From Stercorarius parasiticus (lineage: Eukaryota > Chordata > Aves > Charadriiformes > Stercorariidae): a DNA stretch of 64,000 nt. The notes beneath the pieces are model-generated. The model had not been told where the DNA came from, made no database searches, and saw nothing but the letters and a program-made list of their open reading frames with translations. A program made the translations under genes and the position numbers. The DNA lies in the NCBI GenBank assembly GCA_013396915.1, contig VWZL01001371.1:175582-239581 (forward strand), in the 5' to 3' direction. Positions 36,081 to 49,272 of this stretch are shown one piece after another (the first letter of the stretch is position 1; each line of letters opens with the position of its first letter).

Positions 36081-39000
36081 GGAGTGGCACTTTGTCCCCA
36101 GACCAGTGCTAAAAGGTATTTTTTTGTAGGGGGGAGCATTAACATAAGTTATTGTGGTGAGCGCGCAGGAGGCATATTTTTAATTTTGAGTGTGCACATT
36201 TTCCATTACTGCCTGCACAACTGATGCTCCGTTCCTCCATCTGACAGCCTGATCCAGGGCTTACTTGAGTCAACAGGAGTCTTTCTGTTTTCCTCAGCGA
36301 TCTTTGGCTCCAGCATTACCATAAAAGCTTTTGGATCAAAGCACACGTCGTGCAGAAAGTCAGACAGGTATAAAGAGCATCTGTTGTGTTGAGTCATTTG
36401 AGTTTGTGCCATGCTTTAGACCACTTGTGGATAAGCTCTCAGCTTTCTGCTGTGTATATACCAGTTTAAACTAAGCTTAATGTCTGCCTCTCTAATTTTA
36501 AGCAGAGGGAAAAATATTACCTGCATTTATGCTTCTCCGACATCGTGGCCTTCACAGAGGTTGTGGGAGTGTAAGTGCTGAGTGCAGGGCAGAGAGTTTG
36601 AGGGCTCTGAGATGACGAGCTCACTGTTCAGTGCTTCGCCAGCCTCGGCAGGACACACTGAGGTGACAGTAAAGGGATCCGAAGCCGTGGGTGATTGTTC
36701 GGGGTATGCCCACGGAGGGGTGGATGGCCAGTTACGTGGATGATTTCAAACAACAGGTCTCAGATGTCTTGAGACCTGATATCCTCTTAAGAAATCTCAA
36801 GAAATATCTAAGATCATGTCTGTGTGGTTTCAGAGTTTTCTCTCTTTGCTTGTCATACTCAGAAATTTAAAGTTGCGCTTCTTGGGGAGAAGGACCGACC
36901 TGCCATTAGGTAACGGCCAGAGTAGGATGAGGACACCTAAGTCTCCCCGAGGATGCACCAGGTTCCTCGGGGGGGTTGTTTGTCCCTGCTGACAACTTGG
37001 GAGCCGAAGCAGCCTTTTCCTTCAGGGTCTGGCTGCCCAGGTGCGTTACCCAAAGCTAGCAAGACCCGGGGGGCTCTGAAACGCAGTTACCCACAAGCAG
37101 CAAAATCCTTCTGGGGCCTGGCTTTGAAAACTGCCTCCCTGTCATTGTCCCAAATCAGCTGCTACGTGTTCAGAGAAGCACTGCAGGACCTTGAGCACTG
37201 AGTCTACGTTTCATGACTTTTCCCTGTATTTTCTGGTCATCCGTTATCCTGCTTTGATCCCTTCTGGTGTTACATTTTCCCCGTCACTAGGTTTGCCTCT
37301 CTGCTGGGAACCTGAAATTGTGTGCTCAGCTATAGGATTCAATTTGCCTTTTATGCCTCCTGCAAATCTTATTAAGTCCTGTTGTATTAAATGGGAGAAG
37401 CATGCAGTTAAGTCTGTGGTTTTCAAAATGCATTAGACTTCTTTTCAAGTATGCAAAGTGTAAATGGATTTTGTGCTTTGGGAATGTAGCAGTGTGTTTA
37501 CAATTTTGGTTAGATAAAAGGATGCTGAGATGGCCTTTAACATTGATTTGGTGTTACGTTTTTCTTGGCTTTAATATAGCCTTAGAGGTTCTTTGAGCAT
37601 TTTGATTTACAGAATAAATCAGAAAATGAGTTTTATTTTATTTATCAGTCAGTAATGTGCTTTTTGTTCTGTTCTTCCTCAGTGCGGTTAGCCCTGAAAA
37701 TAGTAGCCTGGGTAATCTCATTAGGTCAGGCTTTCTTCTTGCGAGGTTTCTAATGTAGAATGGTTTGAAACACTGAGAAATGGACTTCTTGCAATGTTTT
37801 GGTATTTTTCTTGTGAATCCAACTCAAAACAAGCAGTTTTATGAGCCATGAAAAGTATACATGAAACCTAAGCCTTTTTGAACCCGAAAAGAATGCTTTC
37901 TGAGAAACGCAGATGAAGTACCAGGAGGGGCTGATCTCCCTCTGGGTTCCTCATGTCGTTCTGGTACGCACCTGGGAGCAACTTCATCTTCCCATGCTGC
38001 AGCATCCTCAGCTGTGAAAGCAGAGGCTGGTGGTATTTGTTCATCTTGCAGAGGCAGTTATAAGGTTAGGTTTGTTCTAAGAGATCATAAATAACCTAAA
38101 ATTTTACAATGACAGCTGCCATGGGAGTGCTGTGCCTAACCACATGGCGATTTGTCCAGGGAGGCTGACAAAAACAGTGGCAAAAAAGAAAAAACTCTCT
38201 TGGGTGAACTGGCAATGTCTGTGTATTATCGATCCTTTGAGGTGACTGTAGAGTGATGGAGTTGCTCTTGCAGGAAAGGGGGGCCACAGAAACAGGCCTG
38301 GAGTTTTGACTTTTTCAAGCGCCTTCATTATTGAAATCTAAATTTAATTCCAGTTATGATTACTTTGAGAGTGATGCCAAGTCCTATATTACTTGACCTA
38401 CTTCAAAACTGTATGGAGAAATGTATCCACCAGATTGACCTTCCTTTTGTCATTTCACATCTCGGATGCCGCTGTAGGAAACTCGGCATTAATTTTTCAA
38501 CAGGGAGAGATAGTCTGGGGTAGACACGGTGACTTGCTGGTAACAGGATGCGTACTCTCATTGATCAACAAAAGGATGTGTTGTGCCTGAGAGATGGTGG
38601 ATCTCCTGTTTGTTCTCTCAATCTGTTTGCCCACTGCTCTGGTGTAGAAAGTCCCGATAAACTACTGTTTTTATGCTGGTGTAACTCTACAGCATGAGGA
38701 TGGCACAAAGCTGGAATAATGCAGTATGTATCAGACCTGATGCTTTCTAACAAATGTGTGATGATAAGAAGGAGGGGCAAGAAATGGGGATTTCAATAGG
38801 AAACAAATCAAAACACTCAGTGTCTTAACCAGGGGAGGGTGAGATACTGGGGCGATTCCTGTGCAGCTGGGTACAGCCCAGACCTCTTCCCTGATGTTGT
38901 GGACAGAGCTGTGGTGAATTCTGCGCAGGGCAGGTTCGGTGCCGGCAGCTGGGATGTACTGGGAGCAGCCGGGCTCCCTTGAACCCCCGGGGAGCCCCAT

Positions 39001-39949
39001 GCTCGCCGTGCTGCAACCCGACAGCGCTCTGAAACCTGGGCGAGGTTAGTTACAGCTACACATCCACATCCTCCCTCCCTTCCCGGCGCCCCGCTGGTGG
39101 CTGCAAGATTGTCGGTAGGAATAAATGGCATTGCATTCACTTTAAGGCTCCTTCTTTCCCACCTACAAAGCCAGAATAGCACAAAGACACAGGAGTAAGA
39201 GCGAGTCTTGCCCTTTCCCTGAGTATGTTTCTAAAAGAGGAGTCTCAGCCTCTGCAAGGACGTTGTTGGCCTGTCTGTCTGTCTTTGTTATTGCCCTGAT
39301 CTGGTCACCGTTAGACTTCCATGGCTAGGGAGAATTTTCTTGGTGATGTTGGATGCCTGATTTCATCCAAGAAGGATGGATTTAGGACAGCCTGAGCAGC
39401 CCCTGCCCTTCAAAGTCAGCTTCTGCTTGGGCAGGGAAGTAAGCAAAGTTTCCTCTTGTGCGATTAGTATTTGGAAAAGATGTGGATATGCTTTCTGTTT
39501 TAAATTCCATCTATAATTACAGATAAGAAAAAATTCCCAAGGAATGTCTTCTGCTCAGTTGACAAGGAAGGGTATCTTTTGACTTCAGGGGAAGGAAAAA
39601 CTGGAGAAAAGGATACTATCTGCAGAAGAAGCAAATTTCCTCAAGTTTTATCATTTTTTCCGTAATATTGATAGAGTAGTGCCATTTTGTCACAGCAAGC
39701 GACATATTGACCTACTGTTTGCAATGCATTCTCTTAGGTCAAGTCTCAAATCCTTTTTTTTGTGTCTGAAGTAACAGGCTCATCTGCTGAGTCCAATCAG
39801 AGAGAAAAACGCTAAACCTAAAGCAGCTCTTAGCTTCTCAAGCCAGGAAAATATCCATGTTTTATTCATAGAAGGATACTAGTCAACATCCTCCGGTTCC
39901 CTGGATACAACCGTGAGTCTATAAATAGCTGTGCAATGACACAGCAAAC
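36081..39949. other. Unique non-coding stretch
   Basis: No gene, RNA or repeat that I can support. Mostly AT-rich, with a (GTCT)3 tract near 39275. Open frames are short and lack any family signature. Confidence 0.5.
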
Positions 39950-40240
39950 TGGCGTGGGGACGGCAGGCGGTGGCATGGCAGCCTGGCAGCGGCGCTGCCC
40001 GGGGCAGGTGGGATGTGGGGGTCTGCACCCACCCGTCTCCTCGCTCGAAGACGATGAGCACGGAGACGAGAAGGCAGCCAGGGCAGGGCTGCGGTGCGGG
40101 CTCTGCAGGACCCCCACACCAGGGGTGGCTGGTTTTCCCCCCCGGAGCATCGCGAGGTGCTGGGCCCATTTCACTCGTGCCCTGCCACACGCTGCTCCCC
40201 GGCTGCTGCCCCCGCTCCTGTTCAGGGCCACCCTGTGGGA
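39950..40240. promoter_or_regulatory. CpG-enriched patch, borderline island
   Basis: About 20 CpGs in 290 bp at GC near 65% (observed/expected roughly 0.65, hand count). Open frames overlap on both strands, which is expected from the composition. No promoter motif is recognised. Confidence 0.3.
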
Positions 40241-41084
40241 TGGAGAAGTCCATCTGAAGGGTTTTTCTTGCACACCCAAAGCAGGTGTGTGTATGTTTAG
40301 GAGAAGAAAGCTTGAACTAGTGGATAGACTGGGGCCGGCGCACAGCTGGGAAATAGAAAATAAGCATATGCCTGACTACCTGATGATGTTCTGCCTGATG
40401 CATGCTCAGTAGTAATTCTCTCCGTAGCTAAAACTGGCTAGATCCTAATTTAATGTAAACTTAGGTGAGCACAGCTATAATAATTTACTCCAGACAGGGA
40501 TGAAGGCCTGGGAGACTTGCCTAGAGTTTCTCACATGTGCCTCAATCATATTTTAGCATTGCTTTAACAGTTCAAGAGGCGTAGCTGGCATAACAAATTC
40601 ATCATGCACCTACATGATTTATATACCGATGCTGATATATATCCTCGCTCTCCTTATTTTCCAATGCATTTATCATTCTCACATGGTCATTTCTTTCCAC
40701 TCCGCAATTCTTACTGGCTTCCAGTTTTTTGGCTGCTTCTGAGAATTTCTCAGGAACTTTATGTGGCACAGAAGAGCATTCATACTTGGTCCTCCCATCG
40801 TGCATAGCAGAGGGTTCAGCTGCAGAGTTCTATAGACCAAGACACGGAAGATTTTATGAAGCGCTATTAATGCGTTGTTTGATTTCAGCACAAATACAAA
40901 GATAGCTCTGTTTTGTATTTATACTCGTGGGACTTTTAATGAGCTTTTCCCCTGACTTTAATATTTATTGGACCAGAATAACATAAGACTTAGGATTGTC
41001 TGGTAATTCAGTTAGCCAGGAGCCGAGCTACAAGGCACAGCTATGCTTCTTGTAGCTCCAGACATAAACAGCTCTAAACCACTG

Positions 41085-41420
41085 CACGTGCTGGCAGCGA
41101 GGAAAGGCCACGTGCAGAAGGACGGCCAGGTCCCGCAATACAGCTGGCCACGCGCAGCCCCCCGGGGCCCATCGGACCCGTGTGATGGTGGGGTGCGGGG
41201 CGATCCCTGCTCCGGGTGCCTCCCCCCGCACCCCCGGCGTCGGGTCTGGGGTGCAGCGAGGGTCGGGGCTGCCGCGGGAGGCCGTTTTACTCCCACCAAC
41301 ACGGGGCTCTGTAGCTCTCACAGGGGAAGATGGTGGCGAGGAATGGGGCGAAGCGCGAGCTCTGCTGGTGCCGCAGTGGGGTACCTGCCTCCCCTGCAAC
41401 CACGCTGATGCACACCGGGT
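41085..41420. promoter_or_regulatory. CpG-island-like patch
   Basis: About 30 CpGs in 335 bp at GC near 65%, observed/expected roughly 0.85 by hand count. Sense and antisense frames of about 120 codons both stay open with arginine/proline-rich products, a composition effect. A CACGTG E-box lies at 41085-41090 and ACGTG recurs at 41110-41114. It may be an orphan island, an enhancer or a GC-biased hotspot. Confidence 0.4.
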
Positions 41421-43146
41421 ACTAGAAAGTTGTACAAGTTATTTTTAAATTGTGGAGGAAGTTATGTAAGGTGGATCATGCTAAGGGTTGATTTTATTTT
41501 TAATGACTATATTTAAAAATTCATGCAGGAGCATAGTGGGACTTTTAATTACTAAATTTAAACCTTCAGGTGACACTTAAGTAAAGAAAAAAAGTCTTTT
41601 TCATTAATTTTTTTTTATGTCCTCCTTTTCTTTGCAAAGCAAACGTAGGAGCGGGCTGCGAGGTTGTCCTGAGATAAGACGGAGCTTCAGCTTGGGCACG
41701 AACTGAAAAGCAGAGCCCTATTTCACAGTATCTTATACTTCACTGATAATGCAAGCATCTTTCATTCTCCGTTGCAGAAACGAGCTCCAACATGACCACT
41801 TTAATTTCCTTGGGGAGTGCCCGATATTACTTTCTGCAGCTTTCCCCGTCCAGCTCCTGCAGGAGGTGGTGGGGCTGGCCCGGGCGGCGGAGCAGGAAAG
41901 GGCCACGGTGAAGCTGGTGCTTACACTGCGCTGTGGGCAACGGCGCAGAGACGGGCTTTGCTTAAGGCAGAGGCTTTGAACACCTGCCCAAACGAAATAA
42001 ATATGTGCCTAAGTGCTTTGTTGATCCGGCACAGAGTGCTGAACTGGCCTGGTGTTCTTGGGAGCAGAGCAATTGTAGCTTTCACAAATACATTTCACTC
42101 AAAAAGGACAATTCTGCCTCCCAAAAGAGATTTTTAGGGCTAATGAAGAAACACACCTGAAAGCATCTGGTTTTAGTTTAACGGGATGATCTGACATAGG
42201 TATTAGGGTTTTGATCAGAGGTGGAAATGAAGAGAAAAATCATCTTTTCTTAGGGGGAATTTTTAGGAAATTGAATAAACTTGGAGCCAGTAAGATGTTC
42301 AAAGATTTAGTGTACTTCTTAACGTCACCCACAACTCAGAGAGACGAGAGGAAGTTCATAGCTATGGCCTCAAATCAGAGGCCAAAATGTAGAATTTTAA
42401 ACCAGTCTGAACTCATATCTATCCTTCAAATGTTAGTTGGAGGTCTGGCTAAACAGGAGTGGATTATGTAAAAAAACGTTAATATATTGTAGGTTTTTGA
42501 GGCATACCCATTGTTCTGCATGCCTTCCAGAGACAGGATTACAAACCTTTTAATGAGGATCCGCTTTAAATCCGCTGGCCGTTTTGAAATGTTTAGGAAG
42601 AAACATGTTTCTTTTCTTCCATGCCAAAAGTGACACCAGAGGAACACATATTTATACAGAAATAAACACATCATCAGCTCAGCCTTTGTGTTCGCTATCT
42701 AATGCTATAAAGCATCTTTGAGAATCCACAATGCGCAAAGCAAGTTCTTTGTATTCTGCTGGCCTATTGTTTATCTTATTGACTAGCAGAGAGAAGGGAA
42801 AGAAAAAGTGCATTTTAATTAGTCGTGAGAACTTAATTCGTACTGGAGGTCAAACTTCAGCTTGGCTGGATTTTGCTTGTGGAGCGAATCTGCGCTGCGA
42901 GTGGTGGATGGGGTCAGGGCTGGGCTCAGGAGGTCGCGCTGCTCTCCTGGGCTCCGCGGGAAGGCGGGTCCCGCCTGGCACCCAGCATCCTGCGTCTCCT
43001 TCCCTCTGCCTCTGTGCCATCAACAGAAATGTTTCCTTTTCCCAGACCCTCTCCACTGCGGGCCTCGGTTTCTACACCCACCGAGGGAGGGTAACGGCAC
43101 CGAGCTCCCGAGCGCAGCTCTGTGAATGCAGCGGGGGACGCGTGAG
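41421..43146. other. Unique non-coding stretch
   Basis: AT-rich sequence with one GC-rich part (about 42880-43140) directly beside the CR1 insertion. No gene recognised. Confidence 0.5.
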
Positions 43147-43702
43147 CATAGAATCAGAGAATCTTCACGGTTGGAAAGGGCCTTTGAGATCATTGAGTCC
43201 AACCATACACACACAAAAACCCCCCGTACAATCTCTGTCACTAGAGCATGCCCTGAAGTGCCAAATCTACACATTTCTTAAATCCCTCTAGGGATGGGGA
43301 CTCACCCACCTCCCTGGGCAGGCTGTTCCAGTGCCTGACCACTCTTTCAGGAGAGGAATTCTTCCTAATATCTAATCTAAACCTCCCCTGCCGCAGCTTC
43401 AGACCATTTCCTCTGGTCCTGTCATTATTCCCCTGGGAGAAGAGGCCAACACCCGCCTCTCTGCACCCTCCTGTCAGGTAGTTGTAGAGGGCAATGAGGT
43501 CTCCCCTCAGCCTCCTCTTCTCCACACTAAACATGCCCAGCTCCCTCAGCCTCTCCTCATATGGCTTGGTCTCCAGACCCCTCCCCAGCTTGGTAGCTCT
43601 CCTCTTGTACCGCTCCAGCACTTCAATGTCCCTCTTGTACAGAGGGGCCCAGAGCTGAACACAGCACTCGAGGGGAGGCCTCACCAGGGCCGAGTACAGA
43701 GG
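43147..43702 (-). mobile_element. CR1 LINE, 5'-truncated, with ORF2 C-terminus
   Basis: This is the best-preserved transposon of the window, inserted in reverse. On the minus strand, 43684-43241 reads 147 codons without interruption as the C-terminal part of CR1 ORF2. In order it shows [68 protein letters not shown] and [15 protein letters not shown]. This lies downstream of the reverse-transcriptase catalytic core, which is missing, so no enzyme activity is expected. The ~95-bp 3' UTR carries the GGTTGGACTC-type block (in antisense) and ends in two octamer-like units (GATTCTCT, GATTCTAT). An uninterrupted frame suggests a moderately young copy. A target-site duplication is not evident, as is usual for CR1. 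Confidence 0.95.
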
Positions 43703-46700
43703 CCTCTCAGGAAGCAGCAGCCTAAATACACCCAGAATATTAGTTTCTCCTTTCTCCAGCTTGTGCCTTTGTTTTGTTCAAGTGACAGCCCTGAAGGGGG
43801 CACAGAGATTTTACAAGTCTTTGAGCTTGTGTTGCCTAAAGGGAACAAAAAAAGGTTCTCCCATCTCGTTTTATTGAATATAACCAATCGGGCACAATTG
43901 ATTGCTCTGAAGTATTCCCAAACCTCACACTTCCCTGAAAGGGAGGCTTCAGACACGATAATTGAAGTAATTCAAATCCTCCGTAAGAAACAACCTTATT
44001 GTCTCCTGCTGTGGATATCTTTGTAATTATGAAGATGGAATTGGTTATCTTTCTGCCAGTGGACTCTAATGAAAGAGGTGGCTGTGTAGATAAATGGGCC
44101 AAGAACCGACTTTCAACCCTCACAGCATGATTCAGATAAATTCCTGCACTGGCAACAGAGTGTATTCTGATTAGAGGCATGCAAAGACTTTTGTGGGGTC
44201 TTCTGAAGGCTGTCGAGACCAGGGCATGGTTTCCCATCTACCTGCCTAATGAATGACAGCGAAAGGATTTGGAAGAGATCCCATCACGGATTTGCACCCC
44301 TTTTTTTCTCAGAGCTGATACTGTCAGGTCTCCCATCCTTCCCGCTTTGCCTCTTTAGTTGCCAGTTGCACAGAGCGATTTAAATTCTCTCCCAAGCTCA
44401 GGAAACGGCCCCAAGTGGCTCCTGTTCTCAGGGTCTGAGACAGCCCCGCTGCTGCTCCAGCAGGAGGTCTCCTCGGTGGGGAACATCTCCCGCTTACCCC
44501 TGCTTCTGCATGGCTCGGGTAACCCCTGAGCTCGGCTTCTGGGCCTGCAGCTTTAGGGAAAACTTCAGCATCTGCTGGGCTCAGGGAAGAGATGGGAGCC
44601 GTGCAGAGCGTGGGGAAAGCTTTTGCTCCACCCTCGGTGCTGAGGCTGCGTTTCCCAGTGCCGTGCCCGGCATCCCCCACCTCCTCTGGGTCCCCAGGAT
44701 TTGGGTGGAGGAAGAAGAATATCGGGTTGGCTGGCGAGCGGGGCACAGGCAGCCGGGGAGCGGCTCTGCCTTCGCGCCTGCGACACCTGAGGGCGCATTA
44801 ATGATTTGCGATGGTGATTCATAGCAACTGTAACTTCGATGTGGTCTGTGAAAAGGGGAGAAGGTCATCACTCCACAATGCACAAACGGGCCTTTTAATT
44901 ACCCCAAATACATGCAAATCTTTCTAAAATATGGATTAAAGGCAAGTTATGAAAATCCTCAGGATTTGTTTCCAGCCCTTATGTTTGCCCTGTTTAAACC
45001 GCATGAAAACTGCGAGATCGAGTCCAAATGTGTCTAGTCTGACACATCCTATAAAATGATGAAGCTGAAGTATAAAGAAACCCAGTTTCTTCCACCTCTT
45101 TTTGCATAAAGTGCTCATTGTTAATTTAGTTCTGACGATACTTGATGGATGGTACCAGGTAGGTTTCTCCATTATTCTTTCTCATCTGCTTGATATACAA
45201 TTTAAGGGAGCTGAGGAAAAAATAAGGAGGCTGACGAAATTCAAATCAGAATTCATTTATGCAGCAATTCCAGCATCCATTAAAAATAACCCATTAAATA
45301 TTGTCCTCTGCTAAATTTAGAAAATGCTCAGGTGTGTCTGCTCTTGTGCTGCACAGAAAGTTTTAATACAGATTTAATCATACTGAGTGTTAGGGGAAAG
45401 AGCTAATTAGATCGACAAATTTAGAAGGCGGTAGTATATTATATGGGAAGAAATGGGTGATTAGATATTATTCACTGTAAAAGTGACTGGCCCTGGGGAA
45501 TATCTTTAAGGATATTATATGACATAATCCTAGTTTAAAATTGAGAAAGTAGAAGTTCGTATTATCCTCAAAATTCTTTTCAATAGAATTTTTCCCCACT
45601 GTAGTTTCAAGCATTTTTTGGCAGGGAGTCGGTGCTGGGCTGGCAGAGGAACAGTCCACCTGGCGGGTCGGGCTGTGTGTTCATCCCTTTGCCATCCTGA
45701 ACTTAGGTGATTTCTGCAAATAACGACCTTCATTTATCCCCATAAATTGTATTTTTACACTATTCATAAATTTGTCGATTAGCCATATACAACTGGTCCC
45801 CTTCTCAGCATTTACACTTCCCTTGGGAAAGGAGATTTAGAAGCGAAAAAGGGGGTTATTTTCTTTAAATAAGTAAGAAAGCCTATTTCTTAACGTGATA
45901 CAGCGAGGAAAGTCTCAGTGTTAATGACTTTGCTGAGCTTTAATCACCACAGAAGATAAACGTAGCACGCTGGGAGTTAAGGCCCATGGAAAGCAGGGGG
46001 AAGCGGTGTTTTTACAGTAGCCATTCTCACTGCTGTGTTTTCCACCTCTGCTCACATCAGTTTGTGGTTTTCCTGGGTAACGTGACCCCCCCAAAGCCGG
46101 GAGCTGTGGTCCCCCTGCAGTGGCCCGTCCCTGCTTGCTCTCAGAGCCACGTCCCCACGTTTTCTCTGCCCCAGATCAGCGGGGCCGGGGCGTCCCCCTC
46201 CCTCCCTCCTGGCCCCATTGCGCCAGTAAAAGAGATTCACAGCTGCCTTTAGCAACTTGTTCCATCTCCTAAGGTCATTTTATACTGTTCAAAGAAGGGT
46301 ATAAAATATATCAGGATATCTGCTTACTCTACAGACCCAGGACAGAAGTGATTGATATAATATGTCATTGCTAAATTGGTCAAATAAAAAATGATTCATT
46401 TGAGTTCCCTTACGCTTGTCCTTCCACTATCCAGCATTGTATTATTGCAGAGAGAAAACTGGGTATTTACAGAAAGCATTTCAACTCTGCTTAGAAACAA
46501 AGGGAAAGATTAGTTTAGTTAGAAATACTATGAGTGGTTTAAAAATGGCAATATTAATAGAAGTATGTGGTGTTACATTAGTGACTTTGCCGCCATAGTC
46601 GCCCAGTACAGTATTCTGGCCAACAGCGCAGTGCTGTTTGGGTTGGCTGGGTGCTTTGCAGCGTATACGTTAACTATATCAGAACAATTAATCACGAGCT

Positions 46701-47030
46701 TGTTTTATCCTAAAGCACAAGTTATTTTTCTCTCTTCTAAAGCAAATTTCTGTTTCATCCTTCTGAAGGGGTTCATTTAATAGTGTATGAAATGAAATGT
46801 CAACAAGAATTAGAACAAATGGCATTGTAATTCCCAAGAGACAACAAGTTTCTGCTGGGCAATGTTTCCAGGCAGCCCGCTGCGGGGAGAGGGCTCAGGT
46901 GGTGCCGGCTCCTCCAGCACAGCCGGTGCCAGAGCCCTCACCTCCCTGGAGCTGTGATCCCGGGGGATCGGGGGACGAGGGCTTTAGGAGAACCCTGGAG
47001 AGCTGGGCCCTCTCAGAGCCTCAGCCTTAA
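43703..47030. other. Unique non-coding stretch
   Basis: No gene recognised. GC-rich at 44400-44790, AT-rich elsewhere. The sequence 45100-45310 is strongly AT-rich and could be conserved non-coding, but this cannot be tested here. Confidence 0.5.
44783..44796 (+). promoter_or_regulatory. CTCF-like core motif
   Basis: ACACCTGAGGGCGC matches 12 of 14 positions of the CTCF core CCACNAGRGGGCRC. Only the motif is seen; occupancy is unknown. Confidence 0.25.
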
Positions 47031-47062
47031 AATCACAGAATCAGAGTGGTTGGAAGGGACCA
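47031..47062 (-). mobile_element. CR1 3' terminal scrap
   Basis: AATCACAGAATCAGAGTGGT followed by TGGAAGGGACC is the reverse complement of the last ~30 bp of a CR1, including two tail octamers (ATCACAGA, ATCAGAGT). The element is truncated almost completely. Confidence 0.75.
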
Positions 47063-47089
47063 GTGCCATACTGGTGCTTTTGTGGGGAC

Positions 47090-47109
47090 ATCCCATCCCA
47101 TCCCATCCA
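47090..47109 (+). repeat. (ATCCC)n short tandem repeat
   Basis: About four units of ATCCC just downstream of the CR1 scrap, followed by CAGCCC. Confidence 0.8.
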
Positions 47110-48440
47110 GCCCTTCTCCTATCGAAGATGGGGTCTGTGTCTTTCAAGCCCCGAGCTCACACTTTGTGGCCTCATCCTGCGGGTCCCGCGCGTTGCCGGC
47201 AGAGTTCTGCTGAGCCTCAGGCACCGGGGGGTGCTGAGCATCCCCGGGGGGACCCTGGGGCGCGGTGGCAGGGACGCAGGCAGGCTGCACGCCTGCAAGC
47301 CCAGCCAAGGACCCCTTGGGATTATTACTTGTATTAGCCCTAAAATCTGTTGTTTATGGGAAGTTCAGAGATGACATGAAAACACAAATGTGAGGTATGC
47401 AGATAAATCTTCCTGACAAAATTGTTCACTAGACTCATTGTTATGGAAATAAATTTAAAATGTGACTTTTCAGAGCTGCTGAAAGCCATCGCGTTTAGAG
47501 CTGTGTGTGCCCCTCTGATGAGTGAATGCCAACGCTTGTGGTGTGTGGGGAACGCTTTTCAGATGTTGCTTGTTTTGAAAGTAATTCCAGTGAAACAAAG
47601 GCCACTGGATAATTAGGAAGCCTCTGTGGTGCTGGATGAGTCCATTAGCTCCGGCGGCTGGTGCCTGGCACGCTCAGGTGCTCTCCCCTGATTGTGGCCC
47701 ATTTGCATTCTGCGCAGGGGTTGCAGACCTATTCTTGTGATGTTGCTCACTGCATAAAGTCCAATTAATGAAAGGTTAGGATGCAATTAAAAATCAGAAA
47801 GTGTCCTTTATTTCAAAGTGAAGTTTATACTGCAGTATGAGTTCCTGGAACACACTACAAAATTGTTTCTGAAGACTAAGGCAACTCCTGTTTGTTTGTG
47901 TGTTTGTTTTGACCCCTGTAGAATTTTGAGGGTTTCTCTAAAGGGACAGAAACAACACGCTGGTCTCCGTGGGACGTTTATAGCCCCTTAATGGATTTGT
48001 GCCTCTGCTTTTCAAAGGGCCCTGAACGTGGGGGTACCAAAGAGAGCCGTGATGCGGAGAGGAAGGATAGGTATCGAAACTACCCGCCCTGTCAGCAGAA
48101 TTTTCTTCTGGGGTGACGTTACGGTGAATTGCGAGAAAACTACAGGTGGAAAAGTGCCGGATTGACTCTGAACAACTGTCAGAAAATCTCAGTGCCGCCC
48201 ATTGTCTGTCTGCAGGAGGTGACCCGCTCTGGTCACCTTCTGTGGAAGTCACGGGCTTTAAAGAAACAGAGAGTTATTTGATCAAAGCTGCCTTTGGATT
48301 GCCGTGCTCTCGCCGTTCTGGCACAGGTGATGGGCCGAGGGACTGCACAGGGTCCACCGTGAAAGATGTGCTGCGGCTGAACGGGAGCGGAGAATTCTTT
48401 ATTGTGTGGTTTGTGTAGGAGTTCAGTCGTTTGCTGACTT
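47110..48440. other. Unique non-coding stretch with a CpG cluster
   Basis: A CpG-rich patch lies at about 47155-47300 and a GTTT-type tract at 47890-47910. No gene recognised. Confidence 0.45.
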
Positions 48441-48516
48441 GGATTTTACATCTGTAAATTGGAGATGTCAATGTGGATTTAGGAAGGTGGTGAATTTTAA
48501 TAAATACTTGTAGCAT
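48441..48516 (+). repeat. MIR-like SINE tail, sense
   Basis: GGATTTTACATCTGTAAATT, then GGAGATGTCAATG and, after a spacer, TTTTAATAAATACTTGTAGC. These resemble the MIR tail 'tttcatctgtaaaatggagataataa ... taataaatacttgtaaagc'. Only the 3' part is visible and it is diverged. Confidence 0.4.
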
Positions 48517-49272
48517 ATTCTGGCAGTCTTGGTGAAGCTGCAGAAGTGTCACTAAAGCTCACTACTCTTCAATTATTTATTTCTTTTGTTCCAGTGGTCC
48601 AGTGACCACACGAGGAGGTTTCTTCGCTGCAATAAGAAACCTGTTGCTATTATAGCTGGGGCAAAAAGCAGTAGGAGCGTGCAGCAAAGCTCCCGTTGCC
48701 TGAGCAGACTTAGCAGATCTGCAAATGGCACGTATGTGTCTAACATCTGTAATTAAACTGATTGACCTTTCCGTGTACAGGCTGGAGGGGAGAAAAGAAA
48801 AGTACTAGAGAAGATGGATTGAGAAGTGAATGAGATGCCAAAGTAAATCTCATTTACCTGTCCCATGTGTCAATAGTGAGCTGGGAGAACATTAGTCTCT
48901 GAAATCATCTCACGTCACCAAAACCATCTCAGACACCAGCTGTTTGCTGCGCAGGGCCCTCACGGGGCCGGGGCTCGGCAGCGAGTCCTGAGACAGCTTC
49001 ACAGGGGGCCACCCCCGGGCACAGACACCTCCCCTCTTTCTGAGCCAGCCCCAGATCAGCAGCATGAGACCACTGCTCCGGGAGGGAGAGGAAAGGGAGA
49101 CTCAGTGGGAGAAAAAAAATGACATTTTGGAAGGATGCATAATATGAAAAAAGCAGCCAGAGAGGCAGCAGAAATAACTGGCCCTTAGTGACTCTTTTCT
49201 TCCCTAAGAAAGAGTCTTTTAGGCTTAGTAATTAACCCCCTAAGCTTGCACTGGCACGAACAAATACCTAAA

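Noticed and set aside
48595..48756. Open frame of 53 codons directly after a good splice acceptor (TTTCTTTTGTTCCAG), with a possible GTATGT donor at 48732
   Set aside because: GC at codon positions 2 and 3 is nearly equal, the product resembles nothing known, and an acceptor-like tract of this quality occurs often by chance.
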